Notes: generated from the sequence alone by a model not told the origin. A DNA stretch of 45,726 nt from Phycisphaerae bacterium (GCA_018003015.1 JAGNEZ010000052.1:1-45726), one strand, 5' to 3'. Positions 23,452 to 31,846 are shown, numbered from the stretch's first letter. Numbers and translations: made by a program.

Positions 23452-25281
23452 CTACCACTGTATCCAGCCGAACAGCGAGAGCCCGGTGCGCATATAGTAG
23501 AAGTAGTGAGCGGTGATGGCCAGGCCCAGCGTGACCACAACCAGTCCGCTGGCCGCCGGCAGAAGCTGCAGCAGAAGCCGCTGCCCGAGCGGAGATAAGC
23601 GATCCTCATGCCGGGACTCGGACAGGAGCCGCGAAGCATACCGGCGGCTGTAGAGGGCCAGGAATCCGATTGCCATCAGCGTCAGAGCTAGACCCAGACT
23701 GAAGATCCCGACGGCGTACAGGGCCCCCAGGATCACGTTCGTGCCGATGCCCAGGAACATGATGATCGTCGCGGTCGGGCAGGGCACGATGCCGCCGGTG
23801 ATACCCAGGAGGAGCAGCAGTCGAACGGTGATCCGGTCCGGATCGCCGCCGTGGCGGTGCGGACGGTCGGGTGAGTGCTCGTGGCCGTGGCTGTCGGAGC
23901 AAGCCTTTTCGTGACCAAGGGAATGGTGCTCCTGGTGGTGATGGTGATCAGGATCGTGGGCGTGCCCATGGTCGTGATGATCATGGTGATGGCGATGACC
24001 GCTGCGACCGCTCCACGCCCGCCAGATGAGCATGGCCCCCATGCCGGCGATGAGCAGGCCGGCGATCGTGCCCAGCCAGAGCTGGAGCTGCTGTCCCAGG
24101 TCGGGGTGGGTCTTCTGATAGGCCCAGATGACCACGCCGAGGAGTACGACCAGAGCGGTGTGCGTGATCGTCACGATCACCGCCAGGAGCACCGCATGCC
24201 ACCAGGTGCCGCGCTGGCTGATGAGGTAGGCGGCCACCAGCGTCTTGGCGTGGCCGGGCATGAGGGCATGGGCGGCCCCCCAGCCGAAGCACAGGGCGGT
24301 GATGGTGAGAAACACGGTCAGGCCCCAGGGCTCGCGCAGCAGCTTGATCAGCCGGCCGGCGTCACGCTGGTACTTGCTTTGCTGGGCGGGGTCGTTGCGC
24401 GGATCACTCAGGCTGGTGACGTAGAACGAGATTCGATCGGCCCCAAGGGCCGGGGCGGAGGTCGAAACGGACGCGGTGGTCGCGGTCACCGCCTGCGTCG
24501 CCGTGTTCAGCGCCCCGGCGGGCTCGACGGTGAATCGAAACCGCGTCTTCTTCTCCCGTGGCATCTTGGCCGGGTCGTACTGCTCGTAGATCAGCGGATC
24601 CATCGGGCATTCATCCATGAATGGAGGCCGCGGCGGATGAACGATGACCCGTGGCCCGGCCCGTCCGGCGACGGTGGGGTCGCTGCGCGCAGACTCGGAA
24701 CCGGCCGCGCCCGACTCGCCACCGGCCGAACCTGGCGAGGTCTCGCGACGGAGCAGAGTGCGCATCAGGCCGAGTCGCTCGGGAAAGCTAGTGTCCTCGT
24801 ACGCGAGTTCGTGTGTTCCGGTGGTCAGCGGCTGAGGAAACTGCCCGGAATAGCGGACCACAAGCCGATACGTGGGCATGCCCGCCACGCCGGGCAGCTT
24901 GAGAAGGATGCGGGTCGCATTGGTGATCTGGCCGGTTTCAGGGTCGGTTTCCTCGGGGATGGGCTTGAACGTGATCGGTTGACCGTCGAGTTTCGCGACC
25001 AGCAGGGGAGCGAGCTGGTCGGCCTTGCGAACCAGCCAAGCCTTCAGTTCCTCATCGGTGTCCTCGCCATCGCGGTCAGCGTCGATCTCGTCGCGGCGCA
25101 CGATCACCGACGGTCCCTCCGCGATGTCGAGCAGGAAATCCAGTTCGATCCGGTCGGGCAGAACATGCAGCATGCTGAAATGGACGACACTCTCGTTGCC
25201 CAGCGGGTGTGCCCGGGCCGCGGGCACGACGATCAGAAGAGCGGCCACCGCTAGGCCGCAGGTGAGCATTGGCTTGGTCAT
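23452..25281 (-). CDS. NicO/RcnA-type nickel-cobalt efflux transporter with periplasmic domain
   Basis: A 609-residue membrane protein. A signal peptide ending ARA-HP leads into an extracytoplasmic domain of about 290 residues (LGNESVVHFSML, LDFLLDIAEGPS) with an EF-hand-like loop DADRDGEDTDEE near residues 68-79. The membrane part has about six helices. Its first carries GAAHALMPGHAKTLVAAYLI, the NicO/RcnA signature. A His/Asp-rich cytoplasmic loop near residues 430-480 (HRHHHDHHDHGHAHDPDHHH) is suited to Ni2+ or Co2+ binding, and ITGGIVPCPTATIIM follows. Known relatives export Ni or Co. The gene lacks a ribosome-binding site and its predicted promoter places the transcript start at the ATG, so translation may be leaderless. 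Confidence 0.9.
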   Translation of the reverse strand: MTKPMLTCGLAVAALLIVVPAARAHPLGNESVVHFSMLHVLPDRIELDFLLDIAEGPSVIVRRDEIDADRDGEDTDEELKAWLVRKADQLAPLLVAKLDGQPITFKPIPEETDPETGQITNATRILLKLPGVAGMPTYRLVVRYSGQFPQPLTTGTHELAYEDTSFPERLGLMRTLLRRETSPGSAGGESGAAGSESARSDPTVAGRAGPRVIVHPPRPPFMDECPMDPLIYEQYDPAKMPREKKTRFRFTVEPAGALNTATQAVTATTASVSTSAPALGADRISFYVTSLSDPRNDPAQQSKYQRDAGRLIKLLREPWGLTVFLTITALCFGWGAAHALMPGHAKTLVAAYLISQRGTWWHAVLLAVIVTITHTALVVLLGVVIWAYQKTHPDLGQQLQLWLGTIAGLLIAGMGAMLIWRAWSGRSGHRHHHDHHDHGHAHDPDHHHHQEHHSLGHEKACSDSHGHEHSPDRPHRHGGDPDRITVRLLLLLGITGGIVPCPTATIIMFLGIGTNVILGALYAVGIFSLGLALTLMAIGFLALYSRRYASRLLSESRHEDRLSPLGQRLLLQLLPAASGLVVVTLGLAITAHYFYYMRTGLSLFGWIQW

Positions 25282-25287
25282 GCTTCG

Positions 25288-25316
25288 GTGATACGGGCCA
25301 TCAACGCGGGCGTCAA
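25288..25316 (-). promoter_or_regulatory. Promoter for the NicO-type transporter, leaderless transcript
   Basis: Minus strand TTGACG (25316-25311), 17-base spacer, TATCAC (25293-25288). Six bases separate the -10 from the ATG at 25281, so transcription would begin at or next to the start codon. It stands back to back with the promoter at 25338-25366. Confidence 0.55.
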
Positions 25317-25337
25317 CCCCGGCTTTCTCGCCACGCC

Positions 25338-25366
25338 TTGTATCTGGCCAGCCGGCCGGGTATCAT
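25338..25366 (+). promoter_or_regulatory. Sigma-70-like promoter for the secreted glycerophosphodiesterase
   Basis: TTGTAT (25338-25343), 17-base spacer, TATCAT (25361-25366). The predicted leader is about 60 bases and ends with AGGGGAAGGG before the ATG at 25432. Confidence 0.5.
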
Positions 25367-25431
25367 GAACCGTAGATTCTCCAAAGAGGTATGTCGCGGA
25401 GTCAGTCCCGCAAAGGGGAAGGGCGAACCTC

Positions 25432-27609
25432 ATGTTGCGGATCCACGCTCGGGGCCCAGGGAGCAGTGCGGTTATCGGCCTGGTCATGATCCTCGGATCA
25501 CCAGCCGCTCATGCCGGTCTGTACCACACCAATCTGCTCAGCAATCCCAGCTTTGAGGATTACTCCACGGCCGCGGCGGCGGTCTACCAGAGTGGCTCCA
25601 CCGTGCAATACGATCTCCAGACCGATAACACGACCGGCCGAGGCGTTCAGGGGTGGCTCAATTCTGGCTACGATGTCTGCGGGATCCGCACGGACGGGAG
25701 CGGCACCGGTCACAGCGGGGATTACTACGGCATGGGGGGTGGCTTCACCTCGGGCCTTGGCCAGGTCGCGGCGATGAAGCAGGATATCGACCTGCTGACC
25801 TGGGGCTTCACCGAAGCCGAACTCGACAGCCATCTGCTGGTGATGGAGGCCGGGGCGTACCTGAGCAGCTACCCCGGCGATTCCGACGCTGTCCGCTTCA
25901 CCATCTACTTTCTGGACCATGGCCAGGCGGTGAAGGCCGCGGCCTACACCTCGGGCCTCCAGGCCCCTGACACCTGGACACTCTTTGAATCGGCAACCAT
26001 CGCCCTGCCCTCAGGAACGCGGTTCATCCGCTTCGAGGCCGAGTTCACCAAGGCCGCCGGCAACAACAACGATGGTCGAATCGACGATGCCTGGGTGTTC
26101 CTCCGGCCGACCGTCTGGCCGTCGCCGCCCATGCTCGATCGCAACCTCTTGGCTAATCCGAGTTTCGAGCTTGGAACGCAGGGGTGGACGGTCACCGCGG
26201 GAAACCCCCGGGCTCGACCGGCCGGGCTCGACGGCGTCCCGGCCAAATCGGGTAGCCGGATGCTGGCCGGCGGACAGCGGAGTATGGACACCGATCCCAA
26301 TCGGGCGGTGGCCTGTCAGGAGATCGTTCTCCCCCACTGCGGGCTCAATCGCACAGTTCTCAACGACTCCGCGAACCGGTTCTTCCTTCGCACCGAGGCG
26401 TGGTTGTACAGCTTCCAGGATGTCGGGCAGGCCAAGGTCACCGTAGATGTCTATGATACCGCCGGTGGCCTGCTGAGCCACTACGACTCCGGCCGCGTCC
26501 GGGCCAACAAGCGTCCCTCGCCCTTCTTCCATCAGGAACCGCTGGCCCGGGGCGCCTATCGCGTGGTCTTCACCTACGATGCCGTCGATCCGTCTGGCAC
26601 CAATCTGGACGGCTACCTGGACGATGCCGCCGTGATCGTCAGCCGAACACCGCATCGGCCGCGATGGCACGGGCCGGTCACCATCGGGCACCGCGGGAAC
26701 TCGATCATCGCACCGGAGAACACGCTATCGGCCGAGAATGCGTGTCGGGCAGGCCGTGCACACCTCGGCGAGTTCGACGTGATGCCCTGCTCGACCGGTG
26801 AGCTGGTCATCATGCATGACAGCACTGTAGACCGGACGACGGATGGCACGGGTTCAGTCTCCAGCCTGAGCCTTGCCCAACTCAAGGCGTTGGATGCGGG
26901 CTCGTGGTTCTCCTCGGATTTCATCGGCGAGCGAGTCCCCACCTTCGAAGAGATCCTGCTGACCATGCTCCCCGATGTGACCCCGTTGATCGAAGCCAAA
27001 TCCGGCAAGGCAGCAGCCTACGTGGCCCAGTTGCGTGCCCTCGGGATCCAGCAGGATGTGCTCGTCCAGAGCTTCAGCTGGAGCCTGTTATCGCAGATTC
27101 ACGCCCTCAATCCCGCCATCCGTCTGGGGGCCCTGGGGAGCGGCACGCTCACCGCCAGCTCAATCGCTCAGATGCAGGCCGCCGGTGCGTCGATCGTCGC
27201 CTGGGAGCAAGGTGGCGTGAGCGATGCAACCGTGACCATGATCCACCAGGCCGGCATGCAGGTTTTCGTCTGGACGGTCAACGACACGGCGGCCGTCCAG
27301 CGCTTCATCGACCTGGGGGTGGATGGCATCATCACGGATCACCCGGGCGGGGTGACCTGGCTGGTTGACCCGGCGATCCATCCGTGCGATTTCGACCTGG
27401 ATTCCGACGTCGACCCAGACGACTGGGCCTTGTTCGGAGACTGCATGACTGCCCCGGGCGAGACTCCGGCGGTGGGTTTCTGCACTACGGCCGACCTCGA
27501 TCGCGATGGCGACGTGGATCAATCGGATTTCGGCGTATTACAGCGTTGCTTTGTAGGCTCGGGGGCCACGGCCGATTTCGCCTGCCTTGAGCCCCATTCT
27601 CCTCCTTGA
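25432..27609 (+). CDS. Secreted glycerophosphodiester phosphodiesterase with binding modules and dockerin-like tail
   Basis: A 725-residue secreted protein with a signal peptide ending AAHA-GL. Two modules each begin with a carbohydrate-binding-like start, NLLSNPSFED (about residue 34) and NLLANPSFELGTQGW (about 240). The GDPD domain (about 415-640) starts with IGHRGNS (His420, Arg421), then APENTLSAENA, EFDVMPCSTGELVIMHDSTVDR, PTFEEIL and VWTVND, so the catalytic His-Arg-Glu-Asp-His set is present. It hydrolyses glycerophosphodiesters to glycerol-3-phosphate plus an alcohol. Two intact calcium loops (DLDSDVDPDDW and DLDRDGDVDQSDF) close the protein as a dockerin-like domain. ATG 25432 has a strong ribosome-binding site. 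Probably scavenges phospholipid head groups or teichoic-type polymers outside the cell. Confidence 0.93.
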   Translation: MLRIHARGPGSSAVIGLVMILGSPAAHAGLYHTNLLSNPSFEDYSTAAAAVYQSGSTVQYDLQTDNTTGRGVQGWLNSGYDVCGIRTDGSGTGHSGDYYGMGGGFTSGLGQVAAMKQDIDLLTWGFTEAELDSHLLVMEAGAYLSSYPGDSDAVRFTIYFLDHGQAVKAAAYTSGLQAPDTWTLFESATIALPSGTRFIRFEAEFTKAAGNNNDGRIDDAWVFLRPTVWPSPPMLDRNLLANPSFELGTQGWTVTAGNPRARPAGLDGVPAKSGSRMLAGGQRSMDTDPNRAVACQEIVLPHCGLNRTVLNDSANRFFLRTEAWLYSFQDVGQAKVTVDVYDTAGGLLSHYDSGRVRANKRPSPFFHQEPLARGAYRVVFTYDAVDPSGTNLDGYLDDAAVIVSRTPHRPRWHGPVTIGHRGNSIIAPENTLSAENACRAGRAHLGEFDVMPCSTGELVIMHDSTVDRTTDGTGSVSSLSLAQLKALDAGSWFSSDFIGERVPTFEEILLTMLPDVTPLIEAKSGKAAAYVAQLRALGIQQDVLVQSFSWSLLSQIHALNPAIRLGALGSGTLTASSIAQMQAAGASIVAWEQGGVSDATVTMIHQAGMQVFVWTVNDTAAVQRFIDLGVDGIITDHPGGVTWLVDPAIHPCDFDLDSDVDPDDWALFGDCMTAPGETPAVGFCTTADLDRDGDVDQSDFGVLQRCFVGSGATADFACLEPHSPP

Positions 27610-27633
27610 CAAGATGGATTCTGACGATATACT
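27606..27633 (+). promoter_or_regulatory. Near-consensus sigma-70 promoter overlapping the stop of the GDPD gene
   Basis: TTGACA (27606-27611), 16-base spacer, TATACT (27628-27633). The -35 hexamer contains the TGA stop of the preceding gene. No coding region with a ribosome-binding site follows before the terminator at 27712-27743. Confidence 0.65.
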
Positions 27634-27639
27634 AGGACT

Positions 27640-27743
27640 TATAAGTTGCGCCAAGTGCGGGCCCCAGGCCTGCACGGGATCGTATGGCGGGCCAGAGATA
27701 AAAGAGAAAGGCCCCCGCGTAGCGTAGTTCGCGGGGGTTTTTT
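27640..27743 (+). ncRNA. Candidate small RNA or attenuated leader, about 104 nucleotides
   Basis: Defined by the promoter at 27606-27633 and the terminator at 27712-27743. A first hairpin pairs GTGCGGGCC (27655-27663) with GGCCTGCAC (27667-27675), with one G-U pair. A second possible pairing joins GGGCC (27689-27693) with GGCCC (27710-27714) and would block the terminator's left arm. The linker is A-rich (agataaaagagaaa). It does not match a known riboswitch or housekeeping RNA that I recognise. Alternatives: a leader regulating the pseudopilin gene at 28097, or a fortuitous promoter. The 5' end is approximate. Confidence 0.45.
27712..27743 (+). terminator. Strong intrinsic terminator
   Basis: CCCCCGCG (27712-27719) pairs with CGCGGGGG (27730-27737) around a 10-base loop, followed by six T (27738-27743). 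It serves the GDPD gene and the candidate small RNA. Confidence 0.85.
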
Positions 27744-28096
27744 GCGCGCGCCCTTTGTGAGACCATGGTTCCTGGTTCGTTCGTGGCGGCACATCGCGAG
27801 CCCAAGGGCGCATTTCAGTCTCTCTGTAGCAGGCCCGGGTACGTGCGTTTAGACTATGATCCAGGTGGATGACGGGAATGCCGGTGATCGAGATCGCCAC
27901 CCCGGCTGAGGGCCGCGGAGGGCGGAGTGAGAGTGGAGAAGTCCCGATTCATCCGAAGTCTGGCTCGAGGGCGCGTCGCCGACAAGACCTGCAAGTATGC
28001 GGCTTCGATCGACAAGTCTGTCGTTTCGGACCGCAAAGCGGGCCTTCGAGAGCGACGAGAGCTTCGAACGAACGCATCATCTGAAGGAGAACGATC
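27744..28096 (+). other. 353-base intergenic region before the pseudopilin gene
   Basis: No convincing gene. Short plus-strand frames and a long minus-strand frame pass through, but none has a start site or domain that supports it. TAGACTATGAT near 27850 could hold a -10 element for the pseudopilin gene but lacks a clear -35. Confidence 0.55.
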
Positions 28097-28957
28097 ATGT
28101 CGTGTCATGGCGAATGCAGGAGAGCGGCTTTCACCCTGATTGAGGTCCTTGTGGTCGTGGCGATCATCGCATTGCTGATCGCGATCCTGATCCCATCGCT
28201 CTCGATCGCCCGCGAGCAGGCCCGGCGCGGAGTGTGCTCTCAGAACATCCGGCAGATGAACATGGCGTGCATCCAGTATGCCGACAGCGACCGCGGCGGC
28301 AACTACATGTTCAACCGGAACCCCGCCAACTACAACAACGGCACCGATAGCCTGCTGCACATCATCCCGCGCTACTTGAGGGATCCCCGGGTGGCGATCT
28401 GCCCCAGCACCGAGAATATCGTTCGCGACAGTCCCGCCGACAAGGTGGTTCCGCCGCCTCGGGGTGGCGAGGAGGCGCTCTCCAACTACCAGGCGGATCT
28501 TGATGACAATGCAGCGGATGCGGCCGATAACCGCGGAGGCCATAGCTATGAGGTCTGGGGCTTCTACGACGGGGTCTGCCGCTACCCGGACAACACCCTG
28601 ATTGACGGAAAGCTGGTCCCCATCAAGGTCAGCGACACCAAGTACGTCACCATCAGCCACGTCATCAAGACCCATCGAACGGTCAAGCGGCCGTTCGACA
28701 CCATTCTGCTCATCGACGCCGACGACACGGATCCCAACAACGCTCCCGACCTGCGGAACAACCACAAGGAGGCCGGCCTTAATATCGGTTTCCTGGACGG
28801 CCACGTGGTCTTCGCCAAGCCCAAGCAGCTGGCCCGCATCTACACGGCCAGTTGGCAGTGGCCACCGACCGGCTGGAACAACCCCAGTGCTGCCGTGTAT
28901 GAACCGCATCTGGAGCAGACCACGGAGGATGGCCACACCCGGTATCGTGCCAAGTAG
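28097..28957 (+). CDS. Type II secretion/type IV pilin-like pseudopilin with an H-x10-DG motif
   Basis: A 286-residue protein with a short leader and the class III signal RRAAFTLIE followed by [19 protein letters not shown]. Prepilin peptidase would cleave before FTLIE; the -1 residue is Ala rather than the usual Gly. The long helix continues through [20 protein letters not shown]. The C-terminal domain ends with [18 protein letters not shown], the His-to-Asp-Gly motif of the large planctomycete pseudopilin-like family (H-x9-DG in most, one residue longer here). AAGGAG sits 8 bases before the ATG. No prepilin peptidase, GspD or GspE is in the window, so partners must be elsewhere. It lies between two dockerin-tailed secreted proteins. 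Exact substrate or structure formed is unknown. Confidence 0.92.
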   Translation: MSCHGECRRAAFTLIEVLVVVAIIALLIAILIPSLSIAREQARRGVCSQNIRQMNMACIQYADSDRGGNYMFNRNPANYNNGTDSLLHIIPRYLRDPRVAICPSTENIVRDSPADKVVPPPRGGEEALSNYQADLDDNAADAADNRGGHSYEVWGFYDGVCRYPDNTLIDGKLVPIKVSDTKYVTISHVIKTHRTVKRPFDTILLIDADDTDPNNAPDLRNNHKEAGLNIGFLDGHVVFAKPKQLARIYTASWQWPPTGWNNPSAAVYEPHLEQTTEDGHTRYRAK

Positions 28958-29033
28958 TGACGATCTGACGAGCATCCCGGTTCCTGGACGCACCAGGAGC
29001 TGGGGCTTTACAGCTACCTAGCGAGGAGGACGG

Positions 29034-31628
29034 ATGATGAACGCGAATTGTGGGGAAAAGAGGTATCGCTCTGCGCGGACCGGGGCCCTCGGTGTCCTGG
29101 CGGTGTTGTTGGCGATGGGCGGCCAGGTGCAGGGACAACTTGTGCAGGTTTCCGTTGACCAGGGGGAATACTATCCATACCAGCTGCTGATCATGCCGAG
29201 TTCCGCGGGCGACACCGCGTTTGATCCGACCGACGGTGGCCGGATGTACATAGCGGTCGACGCTACCATCGCTTTGGGCGGCGGCGTCTATCGCGTAGAC
29301 ACCCTGCCCGGCGGGGCGATGGTCCCGGGCGATCAGGTCGCCCAACTCGACCGGCCGTCCGGTCTGGCCTTCGCCAGCAACGGGGATCTGGTCGCCTGTC
29401 TGGACTACCCCGGTGACGTGTACGCGATCCGCACCCCACGAAATGGATCGCCTTATACGGTTGACCACGCGATCGATCAGTTCGGAGGTGCGGCCGACGA
29501 TGATCCCATCGCTCTGGGAACCGCTCCGGCGGCGTTCAGCGGCGCGGTAGCCAGGCCCGGCGACATCATTATCGCCGACCGCGGCCGGGACGATGATGGT
29601 AGCGTTCCCAATGACTTCTACGTCTACACCGCGAGCGCGACACCCGGCGACCCGGGCACGCCCACCGACCCGCTGGCCTTCATCAACTACATGGCCCCGA
29701 CTCCCACGCTGGGGGCCTACGATAACATCAACATCAACGACTTCGATTTCTCGCTCGACGGGGCGAGCCTGTATACCCTGTTCGCGAACGGCACGATCGT
29801 GCAGCTCGACCCCAGCGGTAACGTCCTTCGAGAGGCGTCGATCGCCGGGGCGTCTCCCAACCCGGCGGCGATTGCCACTCACCCCGTCACCGGCCGCATC
29901 TGGGTGGCCAGCGACGACCTCGATGAGGTCTGGTCGATCGATCCAGCGACCGAGACCGTCCAGCGGGAATTGAAGTTCGCTCGTACCGGCGCGGCCGTGC
30001 CCGCGACCATCGATTTCAATGACCCCTCGCTACGGTTCAACGCCGACGGAAGCCTGTTCACGGTCAGCGATGCCTACACCCCAGGCTACGTCTGGATATT
30101 CAAGAAAGCCACGGGAACCAATCACCCCCCAACGGTGCGCATCGTGACCGACCCGCCCAGCGGGATCATGGGCAGCACCACGGCCGTGCTCGATGGCAGC
30201 ACTTCCACGAACGGCGACGGCGGAATCGCCGGGCTGACCTACCAGTGGGTGCAGGCCTGGGGGCCGGCGACCGCGACCATCGCCACGCCGACCGCGCCCG
30301 TGACCACCGTGACCCTGCCGGTCAAAGGCAGCTACGTCTTCACGCTACAACTGGATGATCATCAGGCCACGGACAACGTGGCCTGCGCCTCGGTCTATCT
30401 GACCATGCCCGCGGTCAGCGTGGTTTTGCCCGTCGGCACGACCATCGCCAAGGCATCCGCGGTCTTCGCCAACGGCGATTATCCGGGTGACGCCGCGTTC
30501 GACCCGATCGATAACGACACCATCTACATCACCAAGGACAACTCCGCCAGCACCACCCCAGGATCGGGCGGGGGCATCTATCGCATCAATCACAAGAGCG
30601 ATGACAGCTATGAGCTCGGCGAGCAGATCGCCAGCGCTGCCAACCCCTCTTCTTTGACCTTCACGCCGGATGGCACCCTCTGGTGGGTGCATGACTTCGC
30701 CGGCACGCTGTTCCGAGTCGTTTCCCCTAGCAGTGGAGCACCCTATATCGTCGAGCCGGTGATCAGCTCGTTCCTCGGCTCCGGCGACGACGATCCGATC
30801 GCCGTGGCCGCGGCGCCGCCGGGCTTCTCCAGCACACTCGTCAGCCCGGGCGATATCATCATCGGCGATCGCGGTGTGGACGACAACCCTCCGCAAGGCG
30901 TGTACGTCTTCCCGCCTGCGCTCTACACCGGAGCACCCCTGACGGGCTACAGCACCTTCCTTGTGCCTACGTCCTCACTCAGCGCATACCCCTCCGACAT
31001 GGACGGCATGTCCTTCGGGCCCGACCCGGCCCGCAGCAACGAGATCGTCATGTACGTGTCTTTCGACAACGGCAAGATCGTCAAGTTCGCGGCCGACGGC
31101 ACCTTCCTGCGTGAACTCGCCGTGACCGGCGTCACGCTAGCCAATCTCGATTCGATGGGCGTCAACCCCAAAGATGGCCGCATCTGGGTCGGCGATGACA
31201 ACCTCGATCAGCTCTGGTCGATCGATCCGGTCACCGGCGAGGCTCAGTTGGAAGTCTCCTTCTACCGCGAGGGCGAGACACGCCCGGATTACCAGATCAA
31301 CTTCCACGATCCGAGCATCAAGTTCTCCAACAACGGCAAGAAGATGGTGGTGTGCGACACCACTCAGAACGTGACCGAAGGCTGGATCTGGATCTTCGAG
31401 TTCAGCGAGCCGTTCCCCTTCGATTGGGACAAGGATTTGGACGTGGACAACACCGATCTGGCCGGGTTTGCCCAATGCTTCAGCGGGCCGGCGATTCCTC
31501 AGACCATCCAGGGTTGCACGCGAGCCGACGTGGACAAGGATGGCGACGTCGATCAGGCGGACTTCGGCGTGTTCCAGGAGTGCTACAGTGGAGCCGGCCA
31601 CAGTTACGATCCCGCGTGCGTGAACTGA
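29034..31628 (+). CDS. Secreted double beta-propeller protein with central Ig-like domain and dockerin-like tail
   Basis: An 864-residue protein with a signal peptide ending QVQG-QL. Two related regions (about 35-360 and 460-790) each carry matching elements: DTAFDPTDGGRMYIA versus DAAFDPIDNDTIYIT, GGGVYRVD versus GGGIYRIN, ARPGDIIIADRG versus SPGDIIIGDRG, and GRIWVASDDLDEVWSIDP versus GRIWVGDDNLDQLWSIDP. These are NHL/SMP-like propeller halves. Between them (about 365-460) is a PKD/Ig-like segment (PPTVRIVTDPPSG, TYQWVQAWGP). The tail has two calcium loops, DWDKDLDVDNTDL and DVDKDGDVDQADF. GAGGAGG precedes the tandem ATGs at 29034 and 29037. No enzyme motif is recognised; a binding or structural role is likely. 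Confidence 0.88.
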   Translation: MMNANCGEKRYRSARTGALGVLAVLLAMGGQVQGQLVQVSVDQGEYYPYQLLIMPSSAGDTAFDPTDGGRMYIAVDATIALGGGVYRVDTLPGGAMVPGDQVAQLDRPSGLAFASNGDLVACLDYPGDVYAIRTPRNGSPYTVDHAIDQFGGAADDDPIALGTAPAAFSGAVARPGDIIIADRGRDDDGSVPNDFYVYTASATPGDPGTPTDPLAFINYMAPTPTLGAYDNININDFDFSLDGASLYTLFANGTIVQLDPSGNVLREASIAGASPNPAAIATHPVTGRIWVASDDLDEVWSIDPATETVQRELKFARTGAAVPATIDFNDPSLRFNADGSLFTVSDAYTPGYVWIFKKATGTNHPPTVRIVTDPPSGIMGSTTAVLDGSTSTNGDGGIAGLTYQWVQAWGPATATIATPTAPVTTVTLPVKGSYVFTLQLDDHQATDNVACASVYLTMPAVSVVLPVGTTIAKASAVFANGDYPGDAAFDPIDNDTIYITKDNSASTTPGSGGGIYRINHKSDDSYELGEQIASAANPSSLTFTPDGTLWWVHDFAGTLFRVVSPSSGAPYIVEPVISSFLGSGDDDPIAVAAAPPGFSSTLVSPGDIIIGDRGVDDNPPQGVYVFPPALYTGAPLTGYSTFLVPTSSLSAYPSDMDGMSFGPDPARSNEIVMYVSFDNGKIVKFAADGTFLRELAVTGVTLANLDSMGVNPKDGRIWVGDDNLDQLWSIDPVTGEAQLEVSFYREGETRPDYQINFHDPSIKFSNNGKKMVVCDTTQNVTEGWIWIFEFSEPFPFDWDKDLDVDNTDLAGFAQCFSGPAIPQTIQGCTRADVDKDGDVDQADFGVFQECYSGAGHSYDPACVN

Positions 31629-31660
31629 CCTTCAAGCAGCTGCACGCCATAGTGCCTCTT

Positions 31661-31703
31661 GACGCCACCCCCGGCGTTTGGTCCCCGGGGGTGGCGTCGT
31701 TTT
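31661..31703 (+). terminator. Strong intrinsic terminator after the double-propeller gene
   Basis: GACGCCACCCCCGG (31661-31674) pairs with CCGGGGGTGGCGTC (31685-31698) around a 10-base loop, followed by GTTTT. The stem is 14 bases and perfect. Confidence 0.88.
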
Positions 31704-31808
31704 GGCTGCCCGCGGCACGGCCGGCAGCGAAGGATTCGGACCCGGCCAAGGTGGATGCTTCCGCGGACGTGTCGATCCGGATGCTGATCAAGCTGACTCT
31801 GCGCGCGG

Positions 31809-31825
31809 GACTTGCCCTGCAAGTC
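31809..31825. promoter_or_regulatory. Inverted repeat GACTTGC-CCT-GCAAGTC upstream of the Kelch gene
   Basis: Perfect 7-base arms around a 3-base centre, ending 21 bases before the ATG at 31847. It could be an operator or a small hairpin at the 5' end of the transcript. No clear promoter is visible beside it. Confidence 0.35.
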
Positions 31826-31846
31826 GTGACGGGATAGACCAGGGAG

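Noticed and set aside
23875-24000. A low-complexity CAT/GAT-rich stretch that could be mistaken for a short repeat array.
   Set aside because: It encodes the His/Asp-rich loop of the transporter in frame and has no regular repeat-spacer structure.
27854-28993. A 379-codon minus-strand frame opposite the pseudopilin gene.
   Set aside because: No domain; the pseudopilin on the plus strand has a strong ribosome-binding site and a defining N-terminal motif.
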